The notes beneath the pieces are model-generated. The model saw nothing but the letters and a program-made list of their open reading frames with translations, made no database searches and was not told the DNA's origin. Below, one piece after another: positions 29,237-38,414 of a stretch of 64,000 nt of DNA (positions within the stretch are counted from its first letter, which is position 1; each line of letters opens with the position of its first letter). The DNA is from Cribrihabitans_A neustonicus. Its GTDB lineage: Bacteria > Pseudomonadota > Alphaproteobacteria > Rhodobacterales > Rhodobacteraceae. The translations under genes and the position numbers were made by a program. The stretch covers positions 1-64,000 of the forward strand of contig NZ_JBMERQ010000013.1 in NCBI RefSeq assembly GCF_048820895.1, given 5' to 3'.

Positions 29237-30750
29237 CCGTTCCACTCTTGAGCCTGCAAGGCCTGACAAAGGCCTACCCCGGAGTTGTGGCCAACGACAA
29301 TGTCTCCTTCGACATCGGCGAAGGCGAGGTGCATGCCCTCCTGGGCGAAAACGGCGCCGGGAAATCGACTTTGGTAAAGATGATTTACGGGCTGGTGAAA
29401 CCCGACAGCGGTAAGATGCTGCTGCGCGGCCAGCCGTTCGAACCGGGCGAGCCGCGCCAGGCGCGTGCCGACGGCATCGCCATGGTGTTCCAGCATTTCT
29501 CGCTGTTCGACGCGCTGAACGTGGCGGAAAACATCGCGCTGGGGATGGAGAACCCGCCGCCGATGCGCGACCTCGCCGCCCGCATCCGCGAGGTGTCGGA
29601 GACCTACGGCCTGCCGCTCGACCCGTTCCGCACCGTCGGGGACCTCTCCGCCGGGGAGCGCCAGCGGGTGGAGATCATCCGCTGCCTGCTGCAAGACCCG
29701 AAGCTCCTTATCATGGACGAGCCGACCTCGGTGCTGACACCGCAGGAGGTGGAGATCCTGTTCAAGACCCTGCAGAAACTGCGCGGCGAGGGCACCTCGA
29801 TCCTCTATATCTCCCACAAGCTGGAAGAGATCCGCACGCTTTGCGACCACGCCACCATCCTGCGGCTGGGCAAGAACGTGGGCGAATGCACGCCTTCGGA
29901 GACCTCGGCCCGCGACATGGCGGAGATGATGGTGGGCAGCGCGCTGCAAACCCCGGAACGTTCGGGGCGCGCGCTTGGAGAGGTGGCGCTCGACATCACC
30001 GGCCTTTCGGTGCCCGCGCCCTCGGCCTTCGGCACCGCGCTGAAGAACGTGCACCTGACCGTGCGCAAGGGCGAGATCCTGGGCATCGGCGGCGTGGCCG
30101 GCAACGGCCAGGACGAGCTCCTTGGCGTCTTGTCCGGTGAAACGCTGACCGCTCCGGACGCAGTGAAGCTGCACGGGAAGCCGATTGGCCGCCTCGGTCC
30201 CACCGCGCGGCGCAGGCTCGGTGTGCTGGCCGCCCCGGAAGAGCGCCTCGGCCACGCCGCGGCACCGGACATGAGCCTGACCGAGAATGCCATGCTGACC
30301 GCCTCGGTGCGGGAGAAGCTGGAAAAGAACGGGTTTCTGAACTGGGGCGCCTCCAAGGAGTTTGCCGAGCGCGTGATCAAGGCCTTTGACGTGCGCACCC
30401 CCGGCCCCGGCAACGCGGCACGCTCGCTGTCCGGCGGCAACCTGCAGAAGTTTGTGATCGGCCGCGAGGTGCTTCAGGACCCCGAGGTTCTGGTGGTGAA
30501 CCAGCCGACCTGGGGCGTCGATGCCGCCGCCGCCGCCGCCATCCGCCAGTCGCTGCTGGACCTCGCAGCAAAGGGTACGGCCGTGATCTGCATCAGCCAG
30601 GACCTGGACGAACTGATGGAGATCTCCGACAGTTTCGCCGCCCTCAACGAAGGCCGCCTGAGCGCCCCGCGCGAGGCGATGGGCCTGACTGTGGACGAGA
30701 TCGGCCTGATGATGGGCGGTGCGCATGGCATGGAAGTGGCGCATGTCTGA
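29233..30750 (+). CDS. ABC transporter ATPase of the BMP/nucleoside type (two ATPase domains)
   Basis: 505 residues from GTG 29233. Two tandem ABC domains: the first has GENGAGKST, LSAGERQRVEI and LLIMDEPTSVL. The second is of the degenerate kind usual in this family: GVAGNGQDEL instead of Walker A, LSGGNLQKFVIGRE, and VLVVNQPTWGVD with Gln in place of the catalytic Glu. This is the layout of YufO/NupO-like ATPases that work with BMP binding proteins and two permeases, exactly the genes that follow. Cytoplasmic face of the inner membrane; powers uptake of purines or nucleosides. Confidence 0.93.
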   Translation: MTVPLLSLQGLTKAYPGVVANDNVSFDIGEGEVHALLGENGAGKSTLVKMIYGLVKPDSGKMLLRGQPFEPGEPRQARADGIAMVFQHFSLFDALNVAENIALGMENPPPMRDLAARIREVSETYGLPLDPFRTVGDLSAGERQRVEIIRCLLQDPKLLIMDEPTSVLTPQEVEILFKTLQKLRGEGTSILYISHKLEEIRTLCDHATILRLGKNVGECTPSETSARDMAEMMVGSALQTPERSGRALGEVALDITGLSVPAPSAFGTALKNVHLTVRKGEILGIGGVAGNGQDELLGVLSGETLTAPDAVKLHGKPIGRLGPTARRRLGVLAAPEERLGHAAAPDMSLTENAMLTASVREKLEKNGFLNWGASKEFAERVIKAFDVRTPGPGNAARSLSGGNLQKFVIGREVLQDPEVLVVNQPTWGVDAAAAAAIRQSLLDLAAKGTAVICISQDLDELMEISDSFAALNEGRLSAPREAMGLTVDEIGLMMGGAHGMEVAHV

Positions 30751-30770
30751 GGCGGCCCGCAGAATTCGCC

Positions 30771-30789
30771 TCCGGCGAGAGTATTTTTG
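30771..30789 (+). repeat. Recurring intergenic motif, copy 2
   Basis: TCCGGCGAGAGTATTTTTG lies in the 65-base gap between the ATPase and first permease genes, one mismatch from the copy at 17741-17759. A related CCCGGGGTATTTACGG is found near 46551-46566 (minus strand). Confidence 0.5.
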
Positions 30790-30815
30790 GAAAGATGAAA
30801 CAGGGAGCCGTCTGA

Positions 30816-31898
30816 ATGATCCGGCTTGAGAAACGGCCGCAGCCGTCGCGCGCCTGGTCGATGGCCACGCCGCTGGTGGCGGTGCTGGCCACGATGGTGT
30901 TTGGCGGGCTGCTGTTCGCCGCACTTGGCAAACCGCCCGTCGAGGCGATCCGCATTATTTTCTGGGACCCGCTGTTCGGCGAGTTCGCCTTCTACTACCG
31001 GCCACAGCTATTGGTAAAGGGCGCGCCGCTGGTGCTGATCGCGATTGGCCTGTCGCTGGGCTTCCGCGCTGGTATCTGGAACATCGGCGCCGAGGGCCAG
31101 TATATTATGGGCGCCATCTGCGGCGCGGGCGCGGGCCTTGCCTTCTATCCGCTTGAGGCCTGGTACATCTTCCCGATCATGGTGATCGCCGGCGCGCTTG
31201 GCGGCTGGGCCTGGGCGATGATCCCGGCGGTTCTGAAAGTGCGCTTCGGCACCAACGAGATCCTGGTTTCCCTGATGCTCGTCTATGTGGCGGAGCAGAT
31301 GCTGGCCTCGGTCTCGCTGGGGCTGTTGAAGAACCCCGAGGGCTTCGGCTTTCCCGGCTCGCGCAACCTGCAGGCTTGGGACAGCGCCCATAACGCCGAG
31401 CTGATCACAGGCACCGGCATGCACTGGGGCGTGGTCGCGGCGCTGATCGCGGTGATCTTTGCCTATGTGCTCCTCAACCGGCACATGCTGGGCTACCACA
31501 TCCGCCTGACCGGCGAGGCACCGCGCGCGGCGCGCTTCGCAGGCGTCAACCCGGCGCGGCTGATCCTGTTCTGCCTTGGCACCTCCGGCGCGCTGGCGGG
31601 GCTTGCTGGCCTGTTCGAGGTCTCCGGGCCGTCGGGGCAGATCTCCATCGACTTCAACGTGGGGTACGGATTCACCGCCATTATCGTCGCCTTCCTCGGC
31701 CGGCTGCACCCGGTGGGCATCCTGCTCGCGGGCGGGTTGCTGGCGCTCACCTATATTGGCGGCGACATTGCCCAGTCGAATTTGCAGCTGCCCGCCGCTG
31801 CCATTCAGGTTTTCCAGGGCATGCTCCTCTTCTTCCTGCTGGCCTTCGACCTGCTCACCAATTTCCGCATCGCAATCGGCAAGCCGGAGGTGGCCTGA
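30816..31898 (+). CDS. ABC transporter permease 1 (BMP/nucleoside type)
   Basis: 360 residues, about nine membrane segments. Family segments: PLVLIAIGLSLGFRAGIWNIGAEGQY (in pieces), MIPAVLKVRFGTNEILVSLML, and GYGFTAIIVAFLGRLHPVGI near the end. It is of the BPD_transp_2 (RbsC-like) class, corresponding to YufP/NupP. The stop overlaps the second permease start by one base. It forms the membrane channel with the next gene. Confidence 0.92.
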   Translation: MIRLEKRPQPSRAWSMATPLVAVLATMVFGGLLFAALGKPPVEAIRIIFWDPLFGEFAFYYRPQLLVKGAPLVLIAIGLSLGFRAGIWNIGAEGQYIMGAICGAGAGLAFYPLEAWYIFPIMVIAGALGGWAWAMIPAVLKVRFGTNEILVSLMLVYVAEQMLASVSLGLLKNPEGFGFPGSRNLQAWDSAHNAELITGTGMHWGVVAALIAVIFAYVLLNRHMLGYHIRLTGEAPRAARFAGVNPARLILFCLGTSGALAGLAGLFEVSGPSGQISIDFNVGYGFTAIIVAFLGRLHPVGILLAGGLLALTYIGGDIAQSNLQLPAAAIQVFQGMLLFFLLAFDLLTNFRIAIGKPEVA

Positions 31899-32818
31899 TG
31901 GATCTTTCTGCAATCAACCCGGTCCTGCTGATCGCCTCCCTGATGGTGGCGGCGACCCCGCTGCTGCTGGCCGCCATCGGCGAACTCGTAGTGGAGAAAT
32001 CCGGTGTCCTGAACCTCGGCGTCGAGGGCATGATGATCGTCGGTGCCATCGCAGGCTTCGCCACCGCGGTGGAAACCGGCTCCCCTGCCCTGGGCTTTGT
32101 CGCTGCGGCCTTTGCAGGGGCGGCACTGTCGATCCTGTTCGCGATTTTGACCCAATTCGCGCTGGCGAACCAGGTCGCCTCGGGACTTGCGCTTACCCTG
32201 TTCGGGCTCGGCCTCTCCGCTCTGATGGGGCAGTCGTATGTCGGTGTCAAACCCCCGCGGATGGGCGATATCCACATCCCGGTTCTGAGCGAGCTGCCGG
32301 TGATCGGGCCGATCCTGTTCAGCCATGACATCGTGCTTTATTTCGGCATCCTGCTGACCGCTGCCGTCTGGTGGATTCTGAAATACTCGCGCATGGGGCT
32401 GGTCCTGCGCGCGGTGGGCGAGAGCCACGACGCCGCCCATGCGCTTGGCTACAAGGTGGTGAAGATCCGCCTGATGGCGATCATGTTCGGCGGCGCCTGC
32501 GCCGGGCTTGGCGGCGCCTACATCAGCCTGATCCGGGTGCCGCAATGGACCGAGGGGATGACCGCGGGCATCGGCTGGATTGCCCTGGCGCTGGTGGTCT
32601 TTGCCAGCTGGAAGCCGTGGCGCGCGCTGGCGGGTGCCTATCTTTTCGGCGGCGTCACCGTGGTCCAGCTCAATCTGCAGGCGGCGGGCGTTGCCATCCC
32701 GGTCGAGTATCTGGCAATGTCACCCTATCTGATTACGATCCTTGTGCTTGTTATCCTTTCTGCGGACAAAAGCAGCGCCCCGGCGTCGCTCGGCCGCAAT
32801 TTCCACGCCTCCCGCTAA
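31898..32818 (+). CDS. ABC transporter permease 2 (BMP/nucleoside type)
   Basis: 306 residues, BPD_transp_2 class, corresponding to YufQ/NupQ. Opens with LIASLMVAATPLLLAAIGEL and contains KSGVLNLGVEGMMIVGA, the family's coupling loop. C-terminal segments show GIGWIALALVVFASWKPWRAL. The start ATG overlaps the previous stop (TGATG). Confidence 0.92.
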   Translation: MDLSAINPVLLIASLMVAATPLLLAAIGELVVEKSGVLNLGVEGMMIVGAIAGFATAVETGSPALGFVAAAFAGAALSILFAILTQFALANQVASGLALTLFGLGLSALMGQSYVGVKPPRMGDIHIPVLSELPVIGPILFSHDIVLYFGILLTAAVWWILKYSRMGLVLRAVGESHDAAHALGYKVVKIRLMAIMFGGACAGLGGAYISLIRVPQWTEGMTAGIGWIALALVVFASWKPWRALAGAYLFGGVTVVQLNLQAAGVAIPVEYLAMSPYLITILVLVILSADKSSAPASLGRNFHASR

Positions 32819-32884
32819 CGCGGGAGGCTCATGCCCGCCCCGGGCCTTCGGGGCCAAACAAAACCAACTTGGGAGAGCCCGTTG

Positions 32885-33961
32885 ATGAAACTGACAACCC
32901 TTCTCACCAGCGCCGCAATGGCCCTGGGCCTGGCCGGCGGCGCGCTGGCTGCCGAAGACAAGACCAAGGTGGGCTTCGTCTACGTCGGCCCGGTGGGCGA
33001 TGGCGGCTGGACCTATGAGCACGACCAGGGCCGCAAGGCCGTCGAAGCCGAGTTCGGCGACAAGGTCGAAACGGTATACGTGGAGAACGTGGCAGAAGGC
33101 CCCGACGCCGAGCGGGTGATGACCCAGATGGCGCTGGAGGGCGCCGACCTGATCTTCACCACCTCATTTGGCTACATGGACCCGACCATCAACGTCGCCA
33201 AGAAATTCCCCAATGTGAAGTTCGAGCACGCCACCGGCTACAAACGCGCCGATAACGTCTCGACCTATTCCGCCCGCTTCTATGAGGGCCGGGCGGTGCA
33301 GGGCACCATCGCGGGCCACATGACCGAAAGCAACATTATCGGCTACATCGGCTCCTACCCGATCCCGGAAGTGATCCGCGGCATCAACTCGGCCTATATC
33401 CACGCCAAGAAGGTAAACCCCGACGTCCAGTTCAAGATCGTCTGGGCCTTCACTTGGTTCGATCCGGCCAAAGAGGCCGACGCGGCCAGCGTGCTGATCG
33501 AACAGGGCGCCGACGTGATCCTGCAGCACACCGACTCGACCGCGCCGCAGGCAGCGGCTCAGGCGGCGGGCAACGTGATCACCTTCGGCCAGGCCTCCGA
33601 CATGTCCGAATACGCTCCGAAGCCGCGGGTCTCCTCGATCATCGACAACTGGGCGCCCTATTACATCGAGCGCACCAAGGCGGTGATGGACGGCACCTGG
33701 GAAAGCGTCGACACCTGGCACGGCATCAAGGAAGGCATGGTCGAAATCGGCGAGATTTCCGACGCGGTTCCGGCCGAGGTCAAGGAGGCCGCGCTGGCCC
33801 TGAAGGAAGCCATCGCCAGCGGTGAGCACCACCCCTTCACCGGCCCGCTCAACAAGCAGGACGGCACGCCGTGGCTGGCCGAGGGCGAAGTGGCCGATGA
33901 CGGCACGCTCGCGGGTATGAACTTCTATGTCGAGGGTATCGACGGCGACATCCCGCAGTAA
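32885..33961 (+). CDS. BMP-family substrate-binding protein
   Basis: 358 residues. A cleavable signal peptide (residues ~1-20, MKLTTLLTSAAMALGLAGGALA) has no lipobox Cys, so the protein should be free in the periplasm. The mature part starts AEDKTKVGFVYVGPVGDGGWTYEHD, the BMP (PnrA/Med-like) opening, with IFTTSFGYMDP and GYIGSYPIPEVIRGINSAY following. BMP proteins bind nucleosides or related purines; next to xdhABC the likeliest ligands are purine bases or nucleosides, though this is context inference. Start chosen at ATG 32885 for the signal peptide. Confidence 0.93.
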   Translation: MKLTTLLTSAAMALGLAGGALAAEDKTKVGFVYVGPVGDGGWTYEHDQGRKAVEAEFGDKVETVYVENVAEGPDAERVMTQMALEGADLIFTTSFGYMDPTINVAKKFPNVKFEHATGYKRADNVSTYSARFYEGRAVQGTIAGHMTESNIIGYIGSYPIPEVIRGINSAYIHAKKVNPDVQFKIVWAFTWFDPAKEADAASVLIEQGADVILQHTDSTAPQAAAQAAGNVITFGQASDMSEYAPKPRVSSIIDNWAPYYIERTKAVMDGTWESVDTWHGIKEGMVEIGEISDAVPAEVKEAALALKEAIASGEHHPFTGPLNKQDGTPWLAEGEVADDGTLAGMNFYVEGIDGDIPQ

Positions 33962-33984
33962 GCCCGAGGTCCTATTGGATACCG

Positions 33985-34013
33985 GAAAGGTCCGCCGCAA
34001 GGCGGGCCTTTTT
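33985..34013 (+). terminator. Terminator of the purine operon
   Basis: AAGGTCCGCC-GCAA-GGCGGGCCTTTTT: a stem of about nine pairs with a run of five T, 24 bases after the BMP gene stop. Confidence 0.88.
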
Positions 34014-34170
34014 GCTGCCCTCCAGGACGTGCTGCGCCCGGCCGCGCGGCGGCCCGGAAAATTCGGGAATTCCCCGCCCAGGATCCGTCCGGAATCCTCG
34101 CCCCGCCGCCTTTGGGCGGCATCGCCAAATCGCGCTTCCGGATCCTCCGGTCCTGTGCCACTCTCCGCGC

Positions 34171-35112
34171 ATGAGCAGGATTCTGACCACACAGGATGGC
34201 ACTCCAGCCAGCCGTTTTGCCTTTGGCACCATGCAGTTCGGCGGCCGCGCCGATGAGGCGCAGTCAGCCGCGATGTATGCCGCCTGCCGGGCAGCGGGTA
34301 TCAATCATTTCGACACCGCCTGGGTCTATACCGATGGCAGCTCGGAGCGGATCCTGGGCCGGCTGGTCCGCGAGGAACGCGACCGCCTGCTGATCGCCAC
34401 CAAGGCGGGCTACACCGGCGGTGCGGGTGCGGAGAACATCCGCAGCCAGTTCGACGACAGCCGCCGGCGTTTGGGGCTGGAGATGATCGATATCCTTTAT
34501 CTGCACCGGTTCGATCCGGACACGGACCTGCATGAGTCGCTGGAATGCCTTGCCACGCTGCAGGACGCCGGGCTGATCCGCTATGCGGGGTTATCCAACT
34601 TCGCCGCGTGGCAGGTAATGAAGGCACAGATGGAGGGCGCCGTCTCGGGACTCGCCATCGACATAGTGCAGCCAATGTATTCGCTGGTGAAACGCCAGGC
34701 CGAGGTCGAGATCCTGCCGATGTGCGCCGACCAGGACATCGCCGTGGCGCCCTATTCGCCGCTCGGTGGCGGGTTGCTGAGCGGCAAATACGCTGCGGGC
34801 GGCAGTGGGCGTCTGGACGAGGATCCGCGCTATAACCGCCGTTATGGCGAGGCGCACATGCGCGAGACCGCGCAGCGGCTGGCGGCGCTCGCGGCGGAGC
34901 GCGGCACTCATCCCGCCACCCTTGCCGTGGCCTGGGCGGCGGCACATCCCGCGCGGCCGATGCCGATCATCTCGGCCCGTAACGCGGAACAGCTCCAGCC
35001 CTCGCTGGCGGCACTTGATCTGCGGATGGACCGCGAACTCTACCAGGCCATCGCCGCCCTCAGCCCGCGGCCCGCACCTGCCACCGACCGGCTCGAAGAA
35101 CAGGAGGCCTAG
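34171..35112 (+). CDS. Aldo/keto reductase
   Basis: 313 residues from ATG 34171. NAD(P)H-dependent carbonyl reductase fold: the catalytic tetrad is visible as Asp and Tyr in HFDTAWVYTDG, Lys in LLIATKAG and His in YLHRFDPD. The C-terminal MPIISARNAEQLQPSL is the usual cofactor-binding loop. The substrate is unknown. It lies four bases before the FAD oxidoreductase gene in the same direction, so they probably form an operon with the methyltransferase that follows. Confidence 0.88.
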   Translation: MSRILTTQDGTPASRFAFGTMQFGGRADEAQSAAMYAACRAAGINHFDTAWVYTDGSSERILGRLVREERDRLLIATKAGYTGGAGAENIRSQFDDSRRRLGLEMIDILYLHRFDPDTDLHESLECLATLQDAGLIRYAGLSNFAAWQVMKAQMEGAVSGLAIDIVQPMYSLVKRQAEVEILPMCADQDIAVAPYSPLGGGLLSGKYAAGGSGRLDEDPRYNRRYGEAHMRETAQRLAALAAERGTHPATLAVAWAAAHPARPMPIISARNAEQLQPSLAALDLRMDRELYQAIAALSPRPAPATDRLEEQEA

Positions 35113-35116
35113 GCGA

Positions 35117-36193
35117 ATGCAGGATTTCCTCGTGATCGGCGGCGGCATCGCGGGCTTGAGCGCTGCGGCGCGGCTCTCGGCGCTAGGACAGGTGACCGTG
35201 CTGGAGATGGAGGACGCGCTTGGCTACCACGCCTCGGGCCGCTCCGCTGCGCTGTTCGAGCAAAACTACGGCAATTCCGCGGTGGTGGCGCTGAGCCGGG
35301 CGAGCGCCGCCTACCACCGCGAGTCCAATGGCGGTTATCTCACACCGCGCGGGCTGATGCTAGTGGCGGGGACGGAGGAAGCCGACCTCTTTGCGCGCGA
35401 CTGCGATGCGCTGGGAATGGCGCCGCTGGACCTCGATGAGGCCCGCGCAATGGTGCCAGTTTTGAACCGGAATACAGTAGCCCAAACCGCGTTCAGCAGC
35501 GAAGCCGAGGATATCGACACAGACCGGATGCTGCAGGATTTCGCGCGATCCGTGCGCGCGGGCGGCGGCAGAGTGGTGACCAAGGCGCCGGTTACCACGA
35601 TCACCCGCATCGCTGGCGGCTGGCAGCTGCAGGCGGGCGGCGAGGCGTATGAAGGCCGCCAGCTAGTCAACGCCGCGGGCGCCTGGGCTGACCGTATCGC
35701 GGCCCTGGCAAACGTCGTGCCCGTCGGCTTGCAGCCGCGGCGGCGCTCAATGGCGCGGCTGCCTTCGCCGGGCGGCCACGACGTGCGCGGCTGGCCGATG
35801 CTGCTCGGCGCAGGCGAGACCTGGTACGCCAAACCGGATGCGGGCAAGCTGCTGGTCTCCCCCGCTGATGCTGACCCGGTGGAGCCGCATGACGCCTTTG
35901 CCGACGACATGGTGCTGGCCGAGGGGCTTGCCCGTTACGAGGCGATGGTGAGCGAACCGGTCACAAGGGTGGAGAGCAACTGGGCCGGGCTGCGCAGTTT
36001 CGTTGCGGACGGGGCACTGGTGCTGGGACCGGACCCGGCCTGTCCGGAGTTCATCTGGTGCGCGGCGCAGGGCGGCTACGGCTTTCAGACCGCGCCTGCC
36101 GCCTCGCAGCTCCTGGCCGATTTGGTGGCGGGCCGCAACCCCGAACTCGATGCCGCGGCTGTGGCGGCACTGCGGCCGGACCGGCTGCGCTGA
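35117..36193 (+). CDS. FAD-dependent oxidoreductase (D-amino-acid oxidase/DadA-like)
   Basis: 358 residues. FAD-binding N-terminus FLVIGGGIAGLSAAARL, then ASGRSAALFEQNYGN, LVNAAGAWADRIA, and a C-terminal EFIWCAAQGGYGFQTAPAA that closes the FAD site. This is the DAO superfamily, whose members oxidise amines or amino acids; the specific substrate cannot be read off. ATG 35117 gives the tightest N-terminus; the frame is open further upstream. The stop overlaps the start of the next gene by one base. Confidence 0.88.
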   Translation: MQDFLVIGGGIAGLSAAARLSALGQVTVLEMEDALGYHASGRSAALFEQNYGNSAVVALSRASAAYHRESNGGYLTPRGLMLVAGTEEADLFARDCDALGMAPLDLDEARAMVPVLNRNTVAQTAFSSEAEDIDTDRMLQDFARSVRAGGGRVVTKAPVTTITRIAGGWQLQAGGEAYEGRQLVNAAGAWADRIAALANVVPVGLQPRRRSMARLPSPGGHDVRGWPMLLGAGETWYAKPDAGKLLVSPADADPVEPHDAFADDMVLAEGLARYEAMVSEPVTRVESNWAGLRSFVADGALVLGPDPACPEFIWCAAQGGYGFQTAPAASQLLADLVAGRNPELDAAAVAALRPDRLR

Positions 36194-36861
36194 TGCCGCT
36201 GCGCGGGGTGCCCGGCGCCGCCTCAGCAGCGCGGCCTGAGGCGGCGCCAGGCTCGGATAAGCTCACAGCTCCGGCTGCGGCCCGCAACACGCCGGCAATC
36301 CGCGATTTGCTTCTGCGTGTTGCACCGGAACGCGGCCACGCGCTGGAATTGGCCAGCGGCACGGGCCAGCACGCCGTGGCCTGCGCTTCTTGCATGCCGA
36401 ACCTGATTTGGCAGCCGAGCGAACTGGACCCGTCCCGGCTCGCCAGCATTCAGGCGTATGTCTCAGAGGCCGGTCTCGATAATCTCAGGGCACCTATCGA
36501 AGTCGATGCGGCGGCACCTGGCTGGTCAGCGTTGCATTCTGGCCAGAACCTGATCGTTCTCATCAATCTCCTGCACCTGATCAGTGGAAGCGAAGCGCAG
36601 GTGCTGGTTCGCGAAGCCGCCGCCGCACTTGCGCCAGGCGGGCGTTTCGTACTCTATGGCCCCTTCCTGCGCGCAGGAAAGCTGACAAGCCCCGGAGACC
36701 GCGCCTTCCATGCTACCCTCAGCGCACATGACCCCAAGATAGGCTACAAGGACGACCGGGCGGTTGAAACCTGGCTTGCAGCGGCCGGGCTGCAGGTGGT
36801 TGAGGTGGCCGAGATGCCTGCCAACAACCTCGCGTTCATTGCGGAGAAGCCGGTGGGCTGA
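36193..36861 (+). CDS. DUF938 SAM-dependent methyltransferase-like protein
   Basis: 222 residues. It contains RNTPAIRDLLLRVAPERGHALELASGTGQHAV, the DUF938 opening with SAM motif I (ELASGTGQH), followed by WQPSELDPSRLASI and FVLYGPFLRAG. The substrate is unknown. The first 25 residues are Ala/Pro-rich and poorly conserved; ATG 36193 is coupled to the preceding stop (TGATG). Confidence 0.85.
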   Translation: MPLRGVPGAASAARPEAAPGSDKLTAPAAARNTPAIRDLLLRVAPERGHALELASGTGQHAVACASCMPNLIWQPSELDPSRLASIQAYVSEAGLDNLRAPIEVDAAAPGWSALHSGQNLIVLINLLHLISGSEAQVLVREAAAALAPGGRFVLYGPFLRAGKLTSPGDRAFHATLSAHDPKIGYKDDRAVETWLAAAGLQVVEVAEMPANNLAFIAEKPVG

Positions 36862-36950
36862 GGCCGGACGGCCGCGACGGGGAACCGGATTCCGGCGCAG
36901 TAACCGGGCTGGAAATTTACACTCTCCAATTCCGCAATCACCGCACCCCG

Positions 36951-36980
36951 CAAAAGGAAAGAGGGGCCTTGCGGCCCCTC
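36951..36980 (-). terminator. Terminator of the PRC-barrel gene
   Basis: GAGGGGCC-GCAA-GGCCCCTC followed by TTTCCTTTT on the minus strand, 18 bases after the stop of the gene at 36998. Confidence 0.8.
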
Positions 36981-36997
36981 ATTTGGGTTAGGAAAGA

Positions 36998-37417
36998 TTA
37001 ATCCCACCAGCCTTCGTCGACCGAAGGCATCTCTTCCAGCTGCTCTTCGGTGAAGCGGGTGACGATCACGTATTTCTTGTCGTCAACCGGTGCCAGACGC
37101 ATGTCCTCGACCGGGATCATCACGTGTTTGTCGCCCACGTCCAGGAAGCCGCCGATCTCTGCTACCACGCCTTTCACCTGGCCGTTGCGGTCCAGAATGA
37201 TGTCTTCGATCTCACCGATGTCGTTCCAGTCAGGTCCGACACCATCAGCTTCCCAATTGCCCCAGGTGTCCTCATCCATCGGGCCGTTCAGAGTGTAAAT
37301 GTCGCCGCCGGTGATGTCGCGGGTGCGGATCAGGTTGGCGGTGTCCATGTGCGTTTCGGCCAGTGCCGGCGCAGCTGCCATACCTGCGGCGAGGGCGATG
37401 GTTGCGAGACGTTTCAT
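36998..37417 (-). CDS. Secreted PRC-barrel domain protein
   Basis: 139 residues. Signal peptide MKRLATIALAAGMAAAPALA with cleavage before ETHM. The PRC-barrel core is IGEIEDIILDRNGQVKGVVAEIGGFLDVGDKHVMIPVEDM. Periplasmic PRC-barrel proteins are common in alphaproteobacteria, often next to photosynthesis or envelope genes; their ligand is unknown. Acidic C-terminus (EEMPSVDEGWWD). Single gene with its own terminator. Confidence 0.88.
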   Translation of the reverse strand: MKRLATIALAAGMAAAPALAETHMDTANLIRTRDITGGDIYTLNGPMDEDTWGNWEADGVGPDWNDIGEIEDIILDRNGQVKGVVAEIGGFLDVGDKHVMIPVEDMRLAPVDDKKYVIVTRFTEEQLEEMPSVDEGWWD

Positions 37418-37841
37418 GTGACTTCTCCTTTCCCAGTTGCTTCATCAGGGTAACGAGTGCCGGGCGCGAAGGTTCCTGGAAAATGCAAGAAATATCCAGC
37501 CCCTTGGCCGCTGCCACGCCGGTTGCAGCTGGCGCGGAGAGCCGGGGGCAGAGAGCCGCTGCGCCGCGCGCCGCCGCGGGGGCTGCCTGAATTCCGGTTT
37601 TCGGCGAAGCACCCGGCCCTGCGCTCCATACGCACGGGTGCAAGGTAAAGCCTCCTGGAGAGACGCCTGCAGGGTTGGGCGGCATTGCCGCGCGCGGGGC
37701 CAGGTGAGCTTGCACTGCAGTTGCACCGTTGCCGGCTTCGGGGAACGACAGGGATCGCACAATGGGCCGGGTTATCTGTAAGCTGACAAAACCCCAGTGA
37801 TCTCGCCTGAGTAACCAGGCATTCGGAAAGAAACACGAAGT
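37418..37841. other. Divergent intergenic region without genes
   Basis: 424 bases between the divergent PRC-barrel and VOC genes. Several GC-rich frames are open on both strands but none has an SD or familiar composition. It must contain promoters for both sides; an aagaaaca stretch lies just before the VOC start. I see no small RNA or riboswitch. Confidence 0.35.
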
Positions 37842-38258
37842 ATGATTGCCTACGTCACAATTGGAGCGGACGATATCGCGCGCGCAAAGCGGTTTTATTC
37901 CGCGTTCCTTCCGGCCCTTGGCTACGAGCTGAAAGAAGGCCCAGCGGGACTGAGTTATGCGCTGCCTGCAGAACCGGGGCAGTCTCCCGTTCTGCCTGAC
38001 TTCTACGTCAAGCCTCCCTTCGACGGAGGTCCTGCCTCGGCCGGAAACGGGTTCATGGTCGCATTCGCGGCCCGAAATCAGAAGCAGGTGCGTGACCTCT
38101 ACACCGCCGCGCTGCTCGCGGGCGGTTCCAGCGAAGGGGAGCCGGGGTTTCGTGCCGCTTATGGACCGCAGTTCTATGTTGGTTACCTTCGCGATCCCCA
38201 GGGCAACAAGATCGCCCTGTTTTCAAGTGATCCGAACGAACCGGGGCGGGACGGATAA
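37842..38258 (+). CDS. VOC family (glyoxalase/bleomycin-resistance fold) protein
   Basis: 138 residues, one VOC unit pair: IAYVTIGADDIARAKRFYSAFLPALGYEL at the start and FYVGYLRDPQGNKIALF at the end, where the metal-binding Glu is not obvious. Members include lyases, dioxygenases and resistance proteins; this short type has no assigned reaction. Single gene. Confidence 0.85.
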   Translation: MIAYVTIGADDIARAKRFYSAFLPALGYELKEGPAGLSYALPAEPGQSPVLPDFYVKPPFDGGPASAGNGFMVAFAARNQKQVRDLYTAALLAGGSSEGEPGFRAAYGPQFYVGYLRDPQGNKIALFSSDPNEPGRDG

Positions 38259-38363
38259 GGCCTGTTCCACAAGCCGCCGGAACCATACGCTGCACTGCGG
38301 GAAACCGGTCGAATGGGCTCGAAACCGCCCTTGTGCGCCGTCCGGCCGACCGCAGTCCCCCAA

Positions 38364-38396
38364 CGAAAAAGCCCCGGCCAAAGACCGGGGCTTCGT
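38364..38396 (-). terminator. Terminator of the FAD/GcvT dehydrogenase gene
   Basis: AGCCCCGG and CCGGGGCT around a 7-base loop, followed on the minus strand by TTTTTCGTTG. It lies 19 bases beyond the stop at 38415; the stem would also form on the plus strand after the VOC gene. Confidence 0.8.
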
Positions 38397-38414
38397 AAGT
38401 TCTCGCACGAGACC

